A stretch of DNA of 64,000 bases, from positions 2,049,910-2,113,909 of the forward strand of contig NW_022985068.1 of assembly GCF_010015585.1 (NCBI RefSeq). Direction: 5' to 3'. The stretch comes from Eremomyces bilateralis CBS 781.70 (Eukaryota > Ascomycota > Dothideomycetes > Eremomycetales > Eremomycetaceae). Below the pieces are notes generated by a model that saw nothing but the letters and a program-made list of their open reading frames with translations, had not been told where the DNA came from and ran no database searches. Shown one piece after another: positions 48,888-59,326 of this stretch; positions within the stretch are counted from its first letter, which is position 1, and each line of letters begins with the position of its first letter. Made by a program: the position numbers and the translations under genes.

Positions 48888-50595
48888 TCAAGTGCTGACA
48901 CGCTCCTGTTGCTGGACCTGATCCTTTTCATCCAGGATGACCCCAGCACCTTGACGGAACTCTTCATCCTGAACATTGATCTCTTCCAGGATCATCTTGT
49001 TTGCCTTTCTGACGGGTCGGGCCTTGAACAATCGATCCATCGCCTCCAATGGGACCGACTTCGTCTCGGGGATCAAGAACCATACGAAGATGATGGAGAG
49101 GATCATTAAGGACGCGAAGAAGAAGTAGACACCAGATTCCATCTTCAAGAACATCTGCGGAGTAAACCGTGAAATGAGGAAGTTCCAGAACCAGTTATTC
49201 GCCGAGGCAGAAGCCTGACCGAGTGACCTGATTCGGTTAGTGGAGATTTGGGAAGCAAGAGGTTTCCTTACCTAGTATTCTGATCAAACATTTCGGAATT
49301 GATCACCCATGGAGTGCCGTTCCAAGAGGGAGTATAGAATGCAGTCCACAGATAGAAAAAGAAAATGGCAGCGATTCCAGCAGATGAAAGCTCAGTGTTC
49401 TTTGCGTTTGCTGCAGGATTGGTGATCTTGATGTATGCTCCGATGAACCACATACACATTGAACCTCCTGCTGCACCGACCATCAATAGCTTTCGTCGAC
49501 CGAGGTGATCAATCAGGACCAGCAACCAGACAAAGGTCAAAGCGGTTTTGACTACCCCGAATATGCCCGTGGTCAAGAAACCCGTATTCGTCCCTTGAAT
49601 ACCGATGGATTTGAAAACAGTCGGACTGTAGTAATTGATTGCGTTGATGCCACTGCCATTCTGCCATAGGAAGAGCATGCCTCCAAGGAATAACCGCCAT
49701 TGAACCGCTCGGCTCTTGCCGACCGCAATGAAAGGCTACAAGTGTTAGAACATATTGATTTAGGGATTGAGGGGTTGCTCACCTTCCAGAATCCAGCTCC
49801 GATCGTCCGTTGTTGTTCTCCCAAAGTCGCATCGATGAAGGAGATCTCCTCCATCATATACACATCGTCGACCGGGAGTTTCCGAATCCAGCTAAGGTTC
49901 CGCAAGGCCTCGTCACGTCGACCTTTGGAGAAGAGCCATCGTGGCGACTCCTTAATCCAGGCGACTCCAATCAGAAGTAAACCCGCTGGGATCAATTGGA
50001 CTGCGAAAGGAATCATCCACTGGGTCCGACTGGGTGCCATTGTCTCCGTGAGGCCGTAGTTGATCCAGAAGCCAACCAGGCCACCAATCTGCCACCCAAG
50101 CTCATAGATTCCGACCAATCGACCCCGTATGGCAGGTGGAGAGAGTTCGCTTATATAGATGGGCACAACCATGGATGATCCGCCAACCCCCAGCCCAGCA
50201 AGCACGCGACCTGCATACATTAGTCCCAACCCTCTTTCGGAATTCGCACCCATCATCAGACCGGCCCCAAGGATAAAGACGAGAGAAAAGATGTAGAGGG
50301 AATTTTTCCTCCCGTAGAAGAAGGAGGTCACATAGGCGATTAATGCACCGAAGAATGCTCCCGCTTGGTAGATCGAGACAATATTGGCTTTGATCAGACC
50401 CAAATGATCCGCAGACATCGACTTGAAGCCGAATTCATCCTCAAAGGACGGCAGGGCGAGTGTGGTGCCAATGAAGGCCGAATCGTATCCGATCATACAT
50501 GCTGCGAAAGATGCAACCGCCGCACATGCATAGACTCTCCAGTTGTAGACTGCCTTTGGGGTAGGTCGATCTTCGACCAATGTGAGGATTCCCAT
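48888..50595 (-). CDS. qutD: quinate permease QutD (MFS sugar-transporter family)
   Basis: Imports quinate. Exons 50595-49783 and 49735-49272 plus a third exon. The protein shows twelve expected membrane segments and sugar-porter motifs: GRKNSLY, GRVLAGLGVGGSSMVVPIYI, SELSPPAIRGRLVGIYELGW, KESPRWLFSKGRRDEA, GRRKLLM, PETKSVPLEAMDRLF. Exon 3 is odd. The best acceptor (CTAACCGAATCAG, exon starting 49228) gives RSLGQASASA, as expected for the family, but then hits GAA TAA; one surplus base near 49200 breaks the frame. An acceptor 13 nt further (GGTCAG, exon 49215-48888) keeps the frame open as RLLPRRNNWFWNFL and gives 534 aa. Either gene is intact by alternative splicing or carries a frameshift. 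Confidence 0.85.
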
Positions 50596-51305
50596 GATGG
50601 ATCGTGACCGAATTTTTCGGGTTGAAGAATGAGGAAGAACCAGACTCAAGAAGGAGGGAAGAGGATCTTAAATTACCAATGAGAACATTCAATGTTAGAC
50701 GCGGACTTGGATCCTAAACTTTCACCCCATGGGGGTTCCAATCCGGGGCAAATGCATTTTCCATTATGCGAGTCCAGTCATGTCCATATGATTACGAGCG
50801 AAAACGGAGGATAGCCAACTTAACCATTTTCCTCAGACGTGGAGCCGGAACCATTGCCGATCCATAATTCATCGCTCCAACGAGAGCTTGGACTCGAAAA
50901 GACGACTTACCGAGTTACCATAGTACTTAAGATGTCGTATTCCATCAGTGGCGCCGGAACAAGTCCGGGATTGGTTTGGTCCCAACATCGTTGCCATCGA
51001 GCTTGAAGTTTGATGGATGGGATAAAATCTTTTCCACCCTATCCCCGCATTGACGACTCGCCTTGAGCTAGTGGGGCTTGAACAGGGGCGTGCAGGGGTT
51101 ATTTCCCAGACGGCCAGACCAGAACTTGTGGGTGCCGCTGAGTTTGGGTCAGATATCGACTCAGCGGAAAACTGCCGCTCCACATCAATATAGAAAATGT
51201 AGCAGACTGTGATGCAGCGATCCAAGCTATCATCGAAGGCCCAGAAGTTCAACACTACAATTCTGTGATACACGGAGTTGGTATCATTTTCTTGTTGCAG
51301 TCGCC
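50596..51305. promoter_or_regulatory. divergent promoter region of qutD and qutB
   Basis: 710 bp between the two ATGs. It contains a candidate QutA site at 51020-51035 and no coding sequence. Confidence 0.5.
51020..51035. promoter_or_regulatory. candidate QutA-binding site between qutD and qutB
   Basis: GGATAAAATCTTTTCC agrees with GGRTAARYRYTTATCC at 13 of 16 positions. Confidence 0.4.
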
Positions 51306-52316
51306 ATGGCCATCCCAAACCCGTCCGAGAGACTCGAGAGATTCGGATATTTGTTTGGATCTCCAATTGCACATTCATTATCTCCCCTCTTCCATCAGAC
51401 CGTGTATGATGCATTAGGTCTGAAATGGTCTCAATTTCCTTTGGAGTCAACCGATATGAATGGGTTTCTTGAGCTCATCCAAGACCCAAAGTTCTACGGT
51501 AAGCCATTCGACCAGTTTGAGAAAGATTGCTCATCAGTTCAGGCGCATCGGTCACAATGCCCCACAAGGTGGCTATCCTTGGATTCCTTGATGAATTAAC
51601 TGAGGAAGCTCGGGATGTCGGTGCATGCAACACCATTTTCCTCCGGGAGAAAGATGGGAAACGTGTATATGTTGGAACCAACACCGACACCATTGGTGTT
51701 CGAGACTCGTTTTATGCCACTGTCAAGGACCCAGAGAAGGTCTTCCATCATCGACCTGGAATGGTGATTGGTGGCGGAGGAGCCGCTCGGAGTGCCGTAT
51801 ACGCTTTGCAACGATGGATGCATTGTAGTCCCATCTACATTGTGAATCGGGATCGATCCGAGGTGGATGCGGTCATTTCCGAGTGTCAGAAGAGAGGGTT
51901 AAGACAAGACTTGATTCATGTTTCTACACTCGAGCAAGCGGAAGAGTTGGAAGGGCCTGGAGCAATTGTGTCCTGTATTCCGAATTTTCCTCCAAAATCC
52001 CCTGAAGAAAAGGTTGCCCGAGAAGTCACGGAATGTTTCTTGAACAAACCACATAAAGGAGCCATGTTGGAAATGTGTTATCATCCTTCACCATGGACGG
52101 AGATTGGAGTACTGGCAGAGAAATCCGGATGGACTGTCATCCTTGGGACTGAAGCGATGATTTATCAAGGATTGGAACAGGTATGTGACTCATACTAATA
52201 CAGAATGAAATTAACGATAGTAGGACCGATACTGGACTGGTAGATCTCGAGAGAAATTGCCACTGGAGACAGTGAAGAAAGTAATTGGAGAAAAGATCTC
52301 AGGTGGTAACCACTGA
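51306..52316 (+). CDS. qutB: quinate/shikimate dehydrogenase QutB
   Basis: NAD-dependent oxidation of quinate to 3-dehydroquinate, the first catabolic step; the family also uses shikimate. Exons 51306-51498, 51543-52180 and 52224-52316 give 307 aa. Substrate-domain motifs are [15 protein letters not shown]-like [18 protein letters not shown] and, across intron 1, [18 protein letters not shown] with the catalytic lysine. The partner aspartate is in [11 protein letters not shown]. The nucleotide fold is [15 protein letters not shown] followed by [10 protein letters not shown]. The end is [12 protein letters not shown] plus the last exon (DRYWTGR...). Introns are 43-44 nt. Confidence 0.92.
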
Positions 52317-52360
52317 CCATTTGGTTCCGTAACATCTCTCTGAATCGAATGGAGTGATAT

Positions 52361-52801
52361 TCAAGACTTGTAATGCTTCAGCAAATAATCCACTGCTGCC
52401 GTATATCCATAATCTCCTAATCCAACAATGACAGCCTCGGCTTTGTCACTTAAATAACTATGATGTCGAAATGGTTCCCGTTTATGGACATTTGAGATGT
52501 GAACTTCAATGAAGGGGATAGCAACAGCACTTAATGCATCTCGGATAGCAACACTCGTATGAGTTAGAGCTCCAGCATTGATAATGATTCCTCCAACCTT
52601 TCCACGAACTTCTTGGATCTTATCCACAATTGCCCCTTCCCAGTTGGATTGAAATGAAGTCAAAGTAGCTCCAAGGTCGGACGCTTGGTTCTGGACTCGC
52701 TTTTCGATGTCCTCCAAAGTCGTCGAGCCATATATATGTGGCTCTCGAGTGCCGAGGAGGTTGAGGTTTGGTCCATTGATGAGTAGAATTGAGGTGACCA
52801 T
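52361..52801 (-). CDS. qutE: catabolic 3-dehydroquinase QutE (type II)
   Basis: Dehydrates 3-dehydroquinate to 3-dehydroshikimate. Single exon, 146 aa, usual for the small type II enzyme. Active-site segments are [20 protein letters not shown] (loop with Arg and the catalytic Tyr), [17 protein letters not shown], and [20 protein letters not shown] with the general-acid histidine. A difference from what I recall of fungal relatives is [11 protein letters not shown], with Trp where His is common; the position is not among the main catalytic residues. It lies tail-to-tail with qutB, 44 nt apart. Confidence 0.92.
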   Translation of the reverse strand: MVTSILLINGPNLNLLGTREPHIYGSTTLEDIEKRVQNQASDLGATLTSFQSNWEGAIVDKIQEVRGKVGGIIINAGALTHTSVAIRDALSAVAIPFIEVHISNVHKREPFRHHSYLSDKAEAVIVGLGDYGYTAAVDYLLKHYKS

Positions 52802-53453
52802 GGTTTGAGAATGTAGCGAGATAGACTGAGGTAAATGAAAGGAAGACAAAGAATGGAAGGTTTCTTTGGTGAGAATAATATTTGGTCATTCGCCGTGTAG
52901 GAAAGTCAAACCCTAGAGGATCAATAGTTTCACGATATCGTCAGAAGATCTGCCCGTGTCTAGTACCTATAAGCGTCTTGGAACCCAGAGCCATCGTAAA
53001 GAAATGCCATTTGAGCAGGAGCTGTTGGATATTGAGCGGCTGTTCTGGAAATACATTCACCCACCCCTTCGTGAGGGACTTTGTTTGACTTAAAACTGGA
53101 TGTCTACGTCGACTTGGATGAAAAGGTGAACTCCAGACTGGGACGGTTCCATCCATCTCCCCTTGATGAACCATGTCCGCACCTCCACTTCGGCGGATCC
53201 CGCAATTTCATCTCGCGTGCGTTCGTGCATAACTTAGTTCCATTAGGCGCCTCCACTTGCAGCTAAATAGCGGGACCGAGTCGCGTGCATCGACCGAATT
53301 TTGTCAGAGGGTGACCTGCATCGGTAATTAGATTTGAGGGAGGGGCCGAGTCATCGTCATCGTAACTTCATATTCGGATTGAGAACAAAGACCAGAATAG
53401 ACAATCTTCCGCCCTTTACAGTCAGAGTCAAATTTTTCGTAGGAGTTTGGACC
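52802..53453. promoter_or_regulatory. divergent intergenic region of qutE and qutG
   Basis: 652 bp, no coding sequence. I could not find a convincing QutA-type palindrome here, although co-regulation would predict one. Confidence 0.45.
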
Positions 53454-54732
53454 ATGTATTCCATAAGTGATGAAGAGTTGGATCATGTCTACCGCTTCGC
53501 TCTTGATCTTGCCAATGGCGCTGGCGAAATGCTTCAGAAATCAGTACGCGGTAGAATGCAGTCCAATTCTTTGACGAATTTGCAACAAGAGGAAAAAGAA
53601 AGCGCCGTAGATCTGGTTACAAAAGCAGATGAAGGTATGACAATCAAGAAGATCTTGCTACGCGAAGACTTCGAGATTGACAAAAAGCAGATGTAGAAGC
53701 ATTCATCAAACGAAGCATTCAAGAGAAATTTCCAAGTCATCAGTATGGTTTTGTCCCTAAATATGGTTTTCTAATAATGACACTGGCCTGAAGTTTCATC
53801 GGTGAAGAAACCTACTCGAAGGGAGCCTCCCGACAATACCTGATCGGGGATGAACCGACATGGTGTGTTGATCCCTTAGATGGTGAGTGATAATGCCCTA
53901 TGACTACTGAGCTGACAAATATAGGGACGGTTAACTTCATCCATCTCTTTCCAATGTACTGTGTCTCCATCGGTTTCGTGGTGAATGGCAAACCGGTAGT
54001 TGGAGTGATCAATGCACCCTTCTTGAAACAAACCTTCTCTGCCTGCAAAGGACGCGGTGCTTGGCTCAATGAAAAACAGAAGTTGCCTCTCATTCGAAAT
54101 CCGATCCCTCCAATCCCTCCGAATGCGCCAAGTGGGTGTATTTTCTCTTGCGAATGGGGTAAGGATCGAAGAGATCATCCGGATAGTAACATGCATCGGA
54201 AGATCGAGGTATTTCTCAACATGGCAGCAGAGATTGGTGGAAGAGGGGGTAAAGGGGGTATGGCCCATGGAATAAGAAGTCTGGGGAGGTAAGTTGATTA
54301 TCCGTTTCGATTCCAAGCTGATGATTTAGTGCCACCATGGACATTGCCTACACAGCAATGGGAGCATTTGATATCTGGTGGGAAGGGGGATGTTGGGAAT
54401 GGTATGTGCCACAGAAATCTTCTGTCTTTCACTGACATGGGCTAGGGACGTTTGCGCGGGTATTTGTATTTTGGAAGAAGCAGGTGGACTTATTACGACT
54501 TCAAATCCTCCCAATGATTTCGAGACCGCACCGATCGAACCCGTCAAGCTTGGAAGTCGCCTATATCTGGGCATTCGGTAGGTGTCCCTCGATAGACAAT
54601 GATCCGAAATTGACCGAGAATAGACCTGCCGGACCTTCAAGTATTGAAACTTCCAGGGAAGGACAAGAACGAGCAATCCGTGAAACCTGGAGACGGGTTA
54701 GAGGTCTTGATTACTTGAGACCTGGGGTATAG
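53454..54732 (+). CDS. qutG: QutG, inositol monophosphatase-like protein
   Basis: Member of the QUT cluster (qa-x orthologue) with an IMPase fold; its precise role in quinate use is not established. Seven exons: 53454-53634, 53691-53742, 53794-53882, 53925-54288, 54330-54401, 54446-54577, 54624-54732; six introns of 41-56 nt, all phase-consistent, 332 aa. Metal-binding motifs are intact: FIGEETYSKG (Glu-Glu), WCVDPLDGTVNFIH (DPxDGT), and WEWDVCAGICILEEAGG (WDxxAG), the last assembled across intron 5. Having all ligands suggests a working phosphatase, possibly on a phosphorylated ring compound (inference). It is divergent from qutE. Confidence 0.9.
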
Positions 54733-56371
54733 ATTCTCTACCTTTGCAATGACTAGCTCTGAAAGTGGAACGACCTTCACGAATAGTCACACTCCGACCC
54801 AAGACATCAGAAACCAAACACGCATTGAAACGTCTCGATGAGCGGTGATATTGCCATACGGGGCAGCGGTTTTGGGCAGCACAACCATCGTATGCAAGCA
54901 ATGCCTCCATTCGATGCGAGCGGTTCTAGTACTCCTCTAGACTACTTGGGTTTGACAAGGGCTTCCCTAGCGGACACTGCGATCATGGGAAAGGGGAGTA
55001 CATGAGTCCCAATAACAGACCGCTGGTGCGACATCTAGATGCAGCACTGGTCGACAACGAATCTATGTGGCGCCACACACTGCTGATGCCTGGTGAAATT
55101 CATTGCTTATCCCAATCCTAGTTGATGACCATATCACTTACTTGAGTGGTTTCAGTGATTGATCTCAAGTCTTGAATTTGATGCTACAGAGTACTGAAAC
55201 GATGCGAAATCCTGCTTCATCCGAGTAGAACTTGATTTCCCTTCGCCTTCGATGTGCACCTCCGGCGTCTGAAAACGGAGAATGGTATCCGCTTCCTGCA
55301 CTAAAAGAATATAAAGGGAGAACTCCCTGCATTTAGAAGGGTAAGAGGAGGTGAAAATAGGTAGCTATTAAGTTCTCCATACTCTAGGGATAAGTCTTGG
55401 GACTATCAATTTCGTCCTACGGATGCTTTGTATTAACCCACTGGACCATGTACTTGCTCTAGACATCCGATCAAGCGCTGAGCTTCATAGCCCATGCCAT
55501 ACCAGGAATCCTGGTGGAATAGCCACGAGGCCTTGCATCCAACATTCAAAACAAGTTCGAGAGAGTTGAGCAGAAGAATATTTCATTGGAGTTGAAGACC
55601 GCACAGCATTAGACCAATAAAATGAACAATCAAGAAAACTAGTCGCATAAAGATCCGACGAAGGAATAGCGGAGCTGGAGCACTTGAGTCAGACACGAGC
55701 AATCATCATCGACGATCAAGCTAGTTCCAGGTAGTTAGCTCAAAATGTAACCACATCTACATAATAATTGTCTAAGAGGGATAACTAGTGTACATATGTT
55801 ATCGTAATCCGCAAGCTTCAGACAGCGCTGAGAATATCCAGGATTCACTCTTGAGCCAGCTGCCAAGCCGAAATGAAATCTACTCTCCTCAAATCCGGAA
55901 GACTTCGCGCTGTCACAGTCGGAGGCTATAGTAGTGCTTTCACGTCTCGAAGAATACAATCAACGCCCAAGAGTATGGCCGGAGGTAACTCATAGCCTTT
56001 ATAGCCTCTAGAGACATCTAGCCCCGGACAAAATATTCGTGGAAACAATGGAAATAAGAATCTCGCTTATCCCGAGCGTTGGTGAGAATTGAAGGAAGAG
56101 GTGACATTGATTTTGTTGGGAGCCCTGCCTCGCCACATGGTGTGATCCAGTCGAATGATGGAGGCGCAGGCGGTACGGTACGTACCGAGTACCTATCAGG
56201 TCTCGTATCACTGACTTGTGTCTACCATCTCAGTGGACTGATCCAACATTTGCGACCAAATCTTAAGATCAGGTTGACAATTGCTAAGTAGGAAAATCCA
56301 GATAGTTATAAGTAAAGCAATGTTCGTAGGTTGTTATTTAATGAACCAAGAAGAAAAATCATCCTAACAAC
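54733..56371. other. gene-free stretch at the right border of the QUT cluster
   Basis: 1.6 kb with only short frames, AT-rich in places (about 55.3-55.8 kb). It includes the qutG 3' UTR and the promoter of the next gene. No repeat or mobile element is recognised. Confidence 0.55.
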
Positions 56372-56997
56372 ATGAATTCAGACCAAGCTCAAGAAACCGT
56401 CACCTCCAACACGATGGTTTCACAACACCCACATAATTTTTCCGAAACGGAGAAGCAACAACTTTCAGGATGGAACCCACTTCTCTGGTTGGACTACTTG
56501 AATGCCGATGGCGCCGGTGCATATAATATCCTGAAAGCCGAGAGAAGCCAAATCGATGAATATGAAAGGAATGAGTCCGGAGAGGAGCAGCCAGAGAATC
56601 AAAACAGTCAAGCTGAAGATCCCACTTCACACCATCGTCTCTTACAAGAGGAAAAGAATCGTATGGGGGGATGGGCCCAATTTTTATGGCTTGACTACAT
56701 GAACGCCGATGCGGCTGCTGCCCAAAGGGTTCTAAAAGCTAAAAGAGAAGAGAGAGAGGAATATGAGAGAAAGGAGGAAGAAATCCGTCCTACCTTGAGA
56801 GAGCTTGAAGATGGGATCCGGAAAGAAACAAGTGGACGGACAGCTCCAGTGGAGGGCTCGGGATCTGAGGAGCAGAAATCAATGGATATGGTGGAAGAGG
56901 AATGGCAAGAAGCCTCACAATATCCGATCGGTCCAATAATGGGAGGTGAGTAGGATACTGAGAATGAACTTGAACTCTGCTGACGATCTTAGACTGA
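56372..56997 (+). CDS. unrecognised acidic protein with an internal duplicated WLDYxNAD motif
   Basis: Predicted 192 aa from exons 56372-56945 and 56993-56997; the 47-nt intron changes the end from GGE to GD. I do not recognise the family. Two segments of about 40 residues are clearly homologous: LSGWNPLLWLDYLNADGAGA followed by YNILKAERSQIDEYER, and MGGWAQFLWLDYMNADAAAA followed by QRVLKAKREEREEYER. Each is preceded by an E-rich turn (SETEKQQ, LQEEKNR). The shared core W-x3-LWLDY-x-NAD-x4-x-LKA looks like an amphipathic helical hairpin. The rest is Glu/Lys/Arg-rich, probably coiled coil; no signal peptide or membrane helix. ATG context and clean frame support a real gene. Confidence 0.65.
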
Positions 56998-57274
56998 GTA
57001 TTGTACGACTTGAAGGCGGACAGTAATGCTAATGACATTTACTGCCATGTATCTGCATAGAGTAAATCCATGAATTCCCGAGTCTCGAAGAAAGGAGCAG
57101 CTAGAAATGACACCAAGTTCGAATTGGATGTAAATCTCTCTACCAGACTTGAAAAAAAGGTGGTCGCTGATCAATGGCGTGTTGCAATCGGTCAAAAGTC
57201 TCCTGACTGGGTCAAGGCGTGCATATTTGTCTGCTGATACCACGCCACAAACTATATATTACCTGGACACCTAG

Positions 57275-58656
57275 ATGAACAAGAAGCCGTCACGGAAACA
57301 CAACATACAGAACTGCAAAGTATTGCAAGAAATGTCACAGTCTATGACTTATTTCACCTCGCCGAAATCGAGTCCGCACCCCTTCATTGTCGCCATTTCG
57401 AACGCGGAGATTGGGATTTTGTCCCATATTTTACTTCTAATATCGTATGTCTTGAGTCTTACTAGTACTCCATTCAAAGGAGAAGGATTATTTGCGTCGG
57501 TATCATTCTCCTGCTTCTGATTTCAACATACTGCAGCGCTTGTCCTCAATCCAGTCAACTTCGATATGGACTACTTGGGAGTTGGTTATACGTCGTTCAT
57601 ATCTTCGAAAAGCTCCTCTTTCACAATCCTGAAGCAGAAGTCTGGAGACAAGATTACGAGAAAGAGGCACTGGGGATGGACTTTGGATGGCAAAAGCTTC
57701 AATGGGCATCAGCACTTTGCATCAGTCCTCGAGAGGTTGGTTGGAATTTTGGTCTGCAGAGACTTCAACATGCACCCAAGATGAGTAGAAAGAGATTCAT
57801 CGCAAACCAATTGCGGTACTTTTGCCGGGTATTCATCATCATGGATGCTGCGTCGATGGTCCAGGACCGATGGAAGTATCCCGATGTCTTTGACCATCCT
57901 TCATTGCTGGATCGCCTACTTGTTAGCATCGATTCCTTCGTCATCATGTTTTGCTCATGGGAAACTCAATGGACTTTTGTATCGCTGGTAGATGTCATAG
58001 GTGGTCTATCCGAACCTGAGGTATGCATATGTATTCAGTCTCAACAGCACTAACATTTATAGGATTGGCCGCCGATCCACGGTACGTTCGACGATATGAC
58101 AAGTGTGGGAAGATTCTGGTGTTCTTTTTGGCAACAAATCCTACATCAAGTATGGTCCCCTATTTGATATCGAATGTTACTGACATGATTCAGTCATTGC
58201 TTGGGTATAGCCGTGCTCTGATCGCCTTCCTGGTATCACCCGATGTAGCTATGCAGCATATTTGATCCACCTATCGGTCGGATTCTTCATCTCTGGGATA
58301 GGTCATACCATTCAGTCCGTTGCTATGGGGACCAATATGCCATTCGGATATATATTGCGTGGAGCCATGGGAATTTTTATGGTTCAAGCGGTTGCAATAG
58401 TCTTTGAACAAGCATTGCCCTGGGGGTATCATTCATTGCTTCAGTCACGGGTGTGCTCCAGGAGAAGTTAAGAGAACGGTCCGAGACCATAAGATTTGTT
58501 CAGTATGTCTGGGTTGTGAGTTGGATGATCGGGTCAAGTTGTGTTGAACGTTTTCGCGTGTCGATTAATCACGGAAGCAATAGGATATGGTATCCGTCTT
58601 ACCACTTCCTCCGACGTGGTTCTGTTCGCTATATCCGGCTAACTTGGCGTCCATAG
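57275..58656 (+). pseudogene. wax-synthase-like membrane-bound O-acyltransferase, frame-broken
   Basis: Exons 57275-57444, 57480-58020, 58063-58149 and 58211 onward give a typical fungal wax-synthase-like protein: WLYVVHIFEKLLFHNPEAEV, GMDFGWQKLQWASALCISPR, EVGWNFGLQRL, EDWPPIHGTFDDMTSVGRFW, LIHLSVGFFISGIGH. At the G5 run 58422-58426 the frame shifts. Uncorrected, it stops at 58471; one more base would continue it as LQEKLRERSETIRFVQYVWV, the expected C-terminal segment. It then fades near 58.55-58.65 kb, where retroelement-like sequence begins. The first intron is very short (35-41 nt, three tandem NAG acceptors). Call: recent pseudogene, unless the G-run is an assembly error. Start could also be ATG 57332. 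Confidence 0.65.
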
Positions 58657-58822
58657 CCTGGAGTTGCTGGGCTTGTCTGTTTAATTGCGGTTGTAGCTCG
58701 CTGTTCTGTGTCTATGTGTTCCCCAGTGTCGTGAGCAGACGCGTCATGATTTCCATGTCATTGGCTCCCGGGTGCTGTGCTCGTATAGCGCTAACTTGCT
58801 CTGGTGTTAAGTGTCCCTCCAT
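58580..58822 (-). mobile_element. possible retroelement gag remnant
   Basis: On the minus strand ATG 58822 opens MEGHLTPEQVSAIRAQHPGA to TAG 58712. Sequence after that, in another frame, continues as TQNSELQPQLNRQAQQLQAM and DAKLAGYSE. This helical, Gln-rich style resembles LTR-retrotransposon gag starts, and an LTR-like block lies 113 bp upstream. No reverse transcriptase or integrase is present, so at most a truncated copy that may have cut off the acyltransferase gene. Confidence 0.3.
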
Positions 58823-58934
58823 CTGGAGATCCGTGTCTTTCTAGCTCGTTGGTCCTTTCGCCCAACGACTGCGTGTCTATGGCGGTTATAGTAGTCGTCT
58901 GCTCCGCGGTAGAGAACTTCGCAGGACGATCTAA

Positions 58935-59099
58935 TGTTGAGCTTTGCAAATTAAGACGGTTTGATCGCAGAAGTTACGAGAACCACTTTCATTTATTGCA
59001 AAGCTAAAGAAGAAGAGCTATCTACGACGCGTGCGCGATGTCCAAGACTTCGACAGTTGACTTAGTCACGTGAGTGACTAGACTATCATTCAGGGAACA
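58935..59099. mobile_element. LTR-like block with TGTT..AACA ends
   Basis: The 165-bp block begins TGTTGAGC and ends GGGAACA, the terminal pattern of LTRs. Read on the minus strand it contains CAATAAATG, a polyadenylation-like signal, and precedes the gag-like remnant. No target-site duplication is visible directly outside it and no second copy is in the window, so it is tentative. Confidence 0.3.
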
Positions 59100-59326
59100 G
59101 GCCACAGGCCTGGTACTCTAACCCGGAGTGTAAGTCCCCTTGGTCTATCCGTTATCAGCAATGCTTGCAAAACCTAGGATGGAACCAGGTGGCTATTTAA
59201 GCCGGGTCGGCCTGTGTAAACTGTATTTGGACCCTGAATTAACGGCTTATAGTTGACTCGGCCTGCAAGCCGGTACGAGCCAAACTTTCTTCACCTCTAG
59301 CCTACCATAACTTCTTGGTTTCTGAT

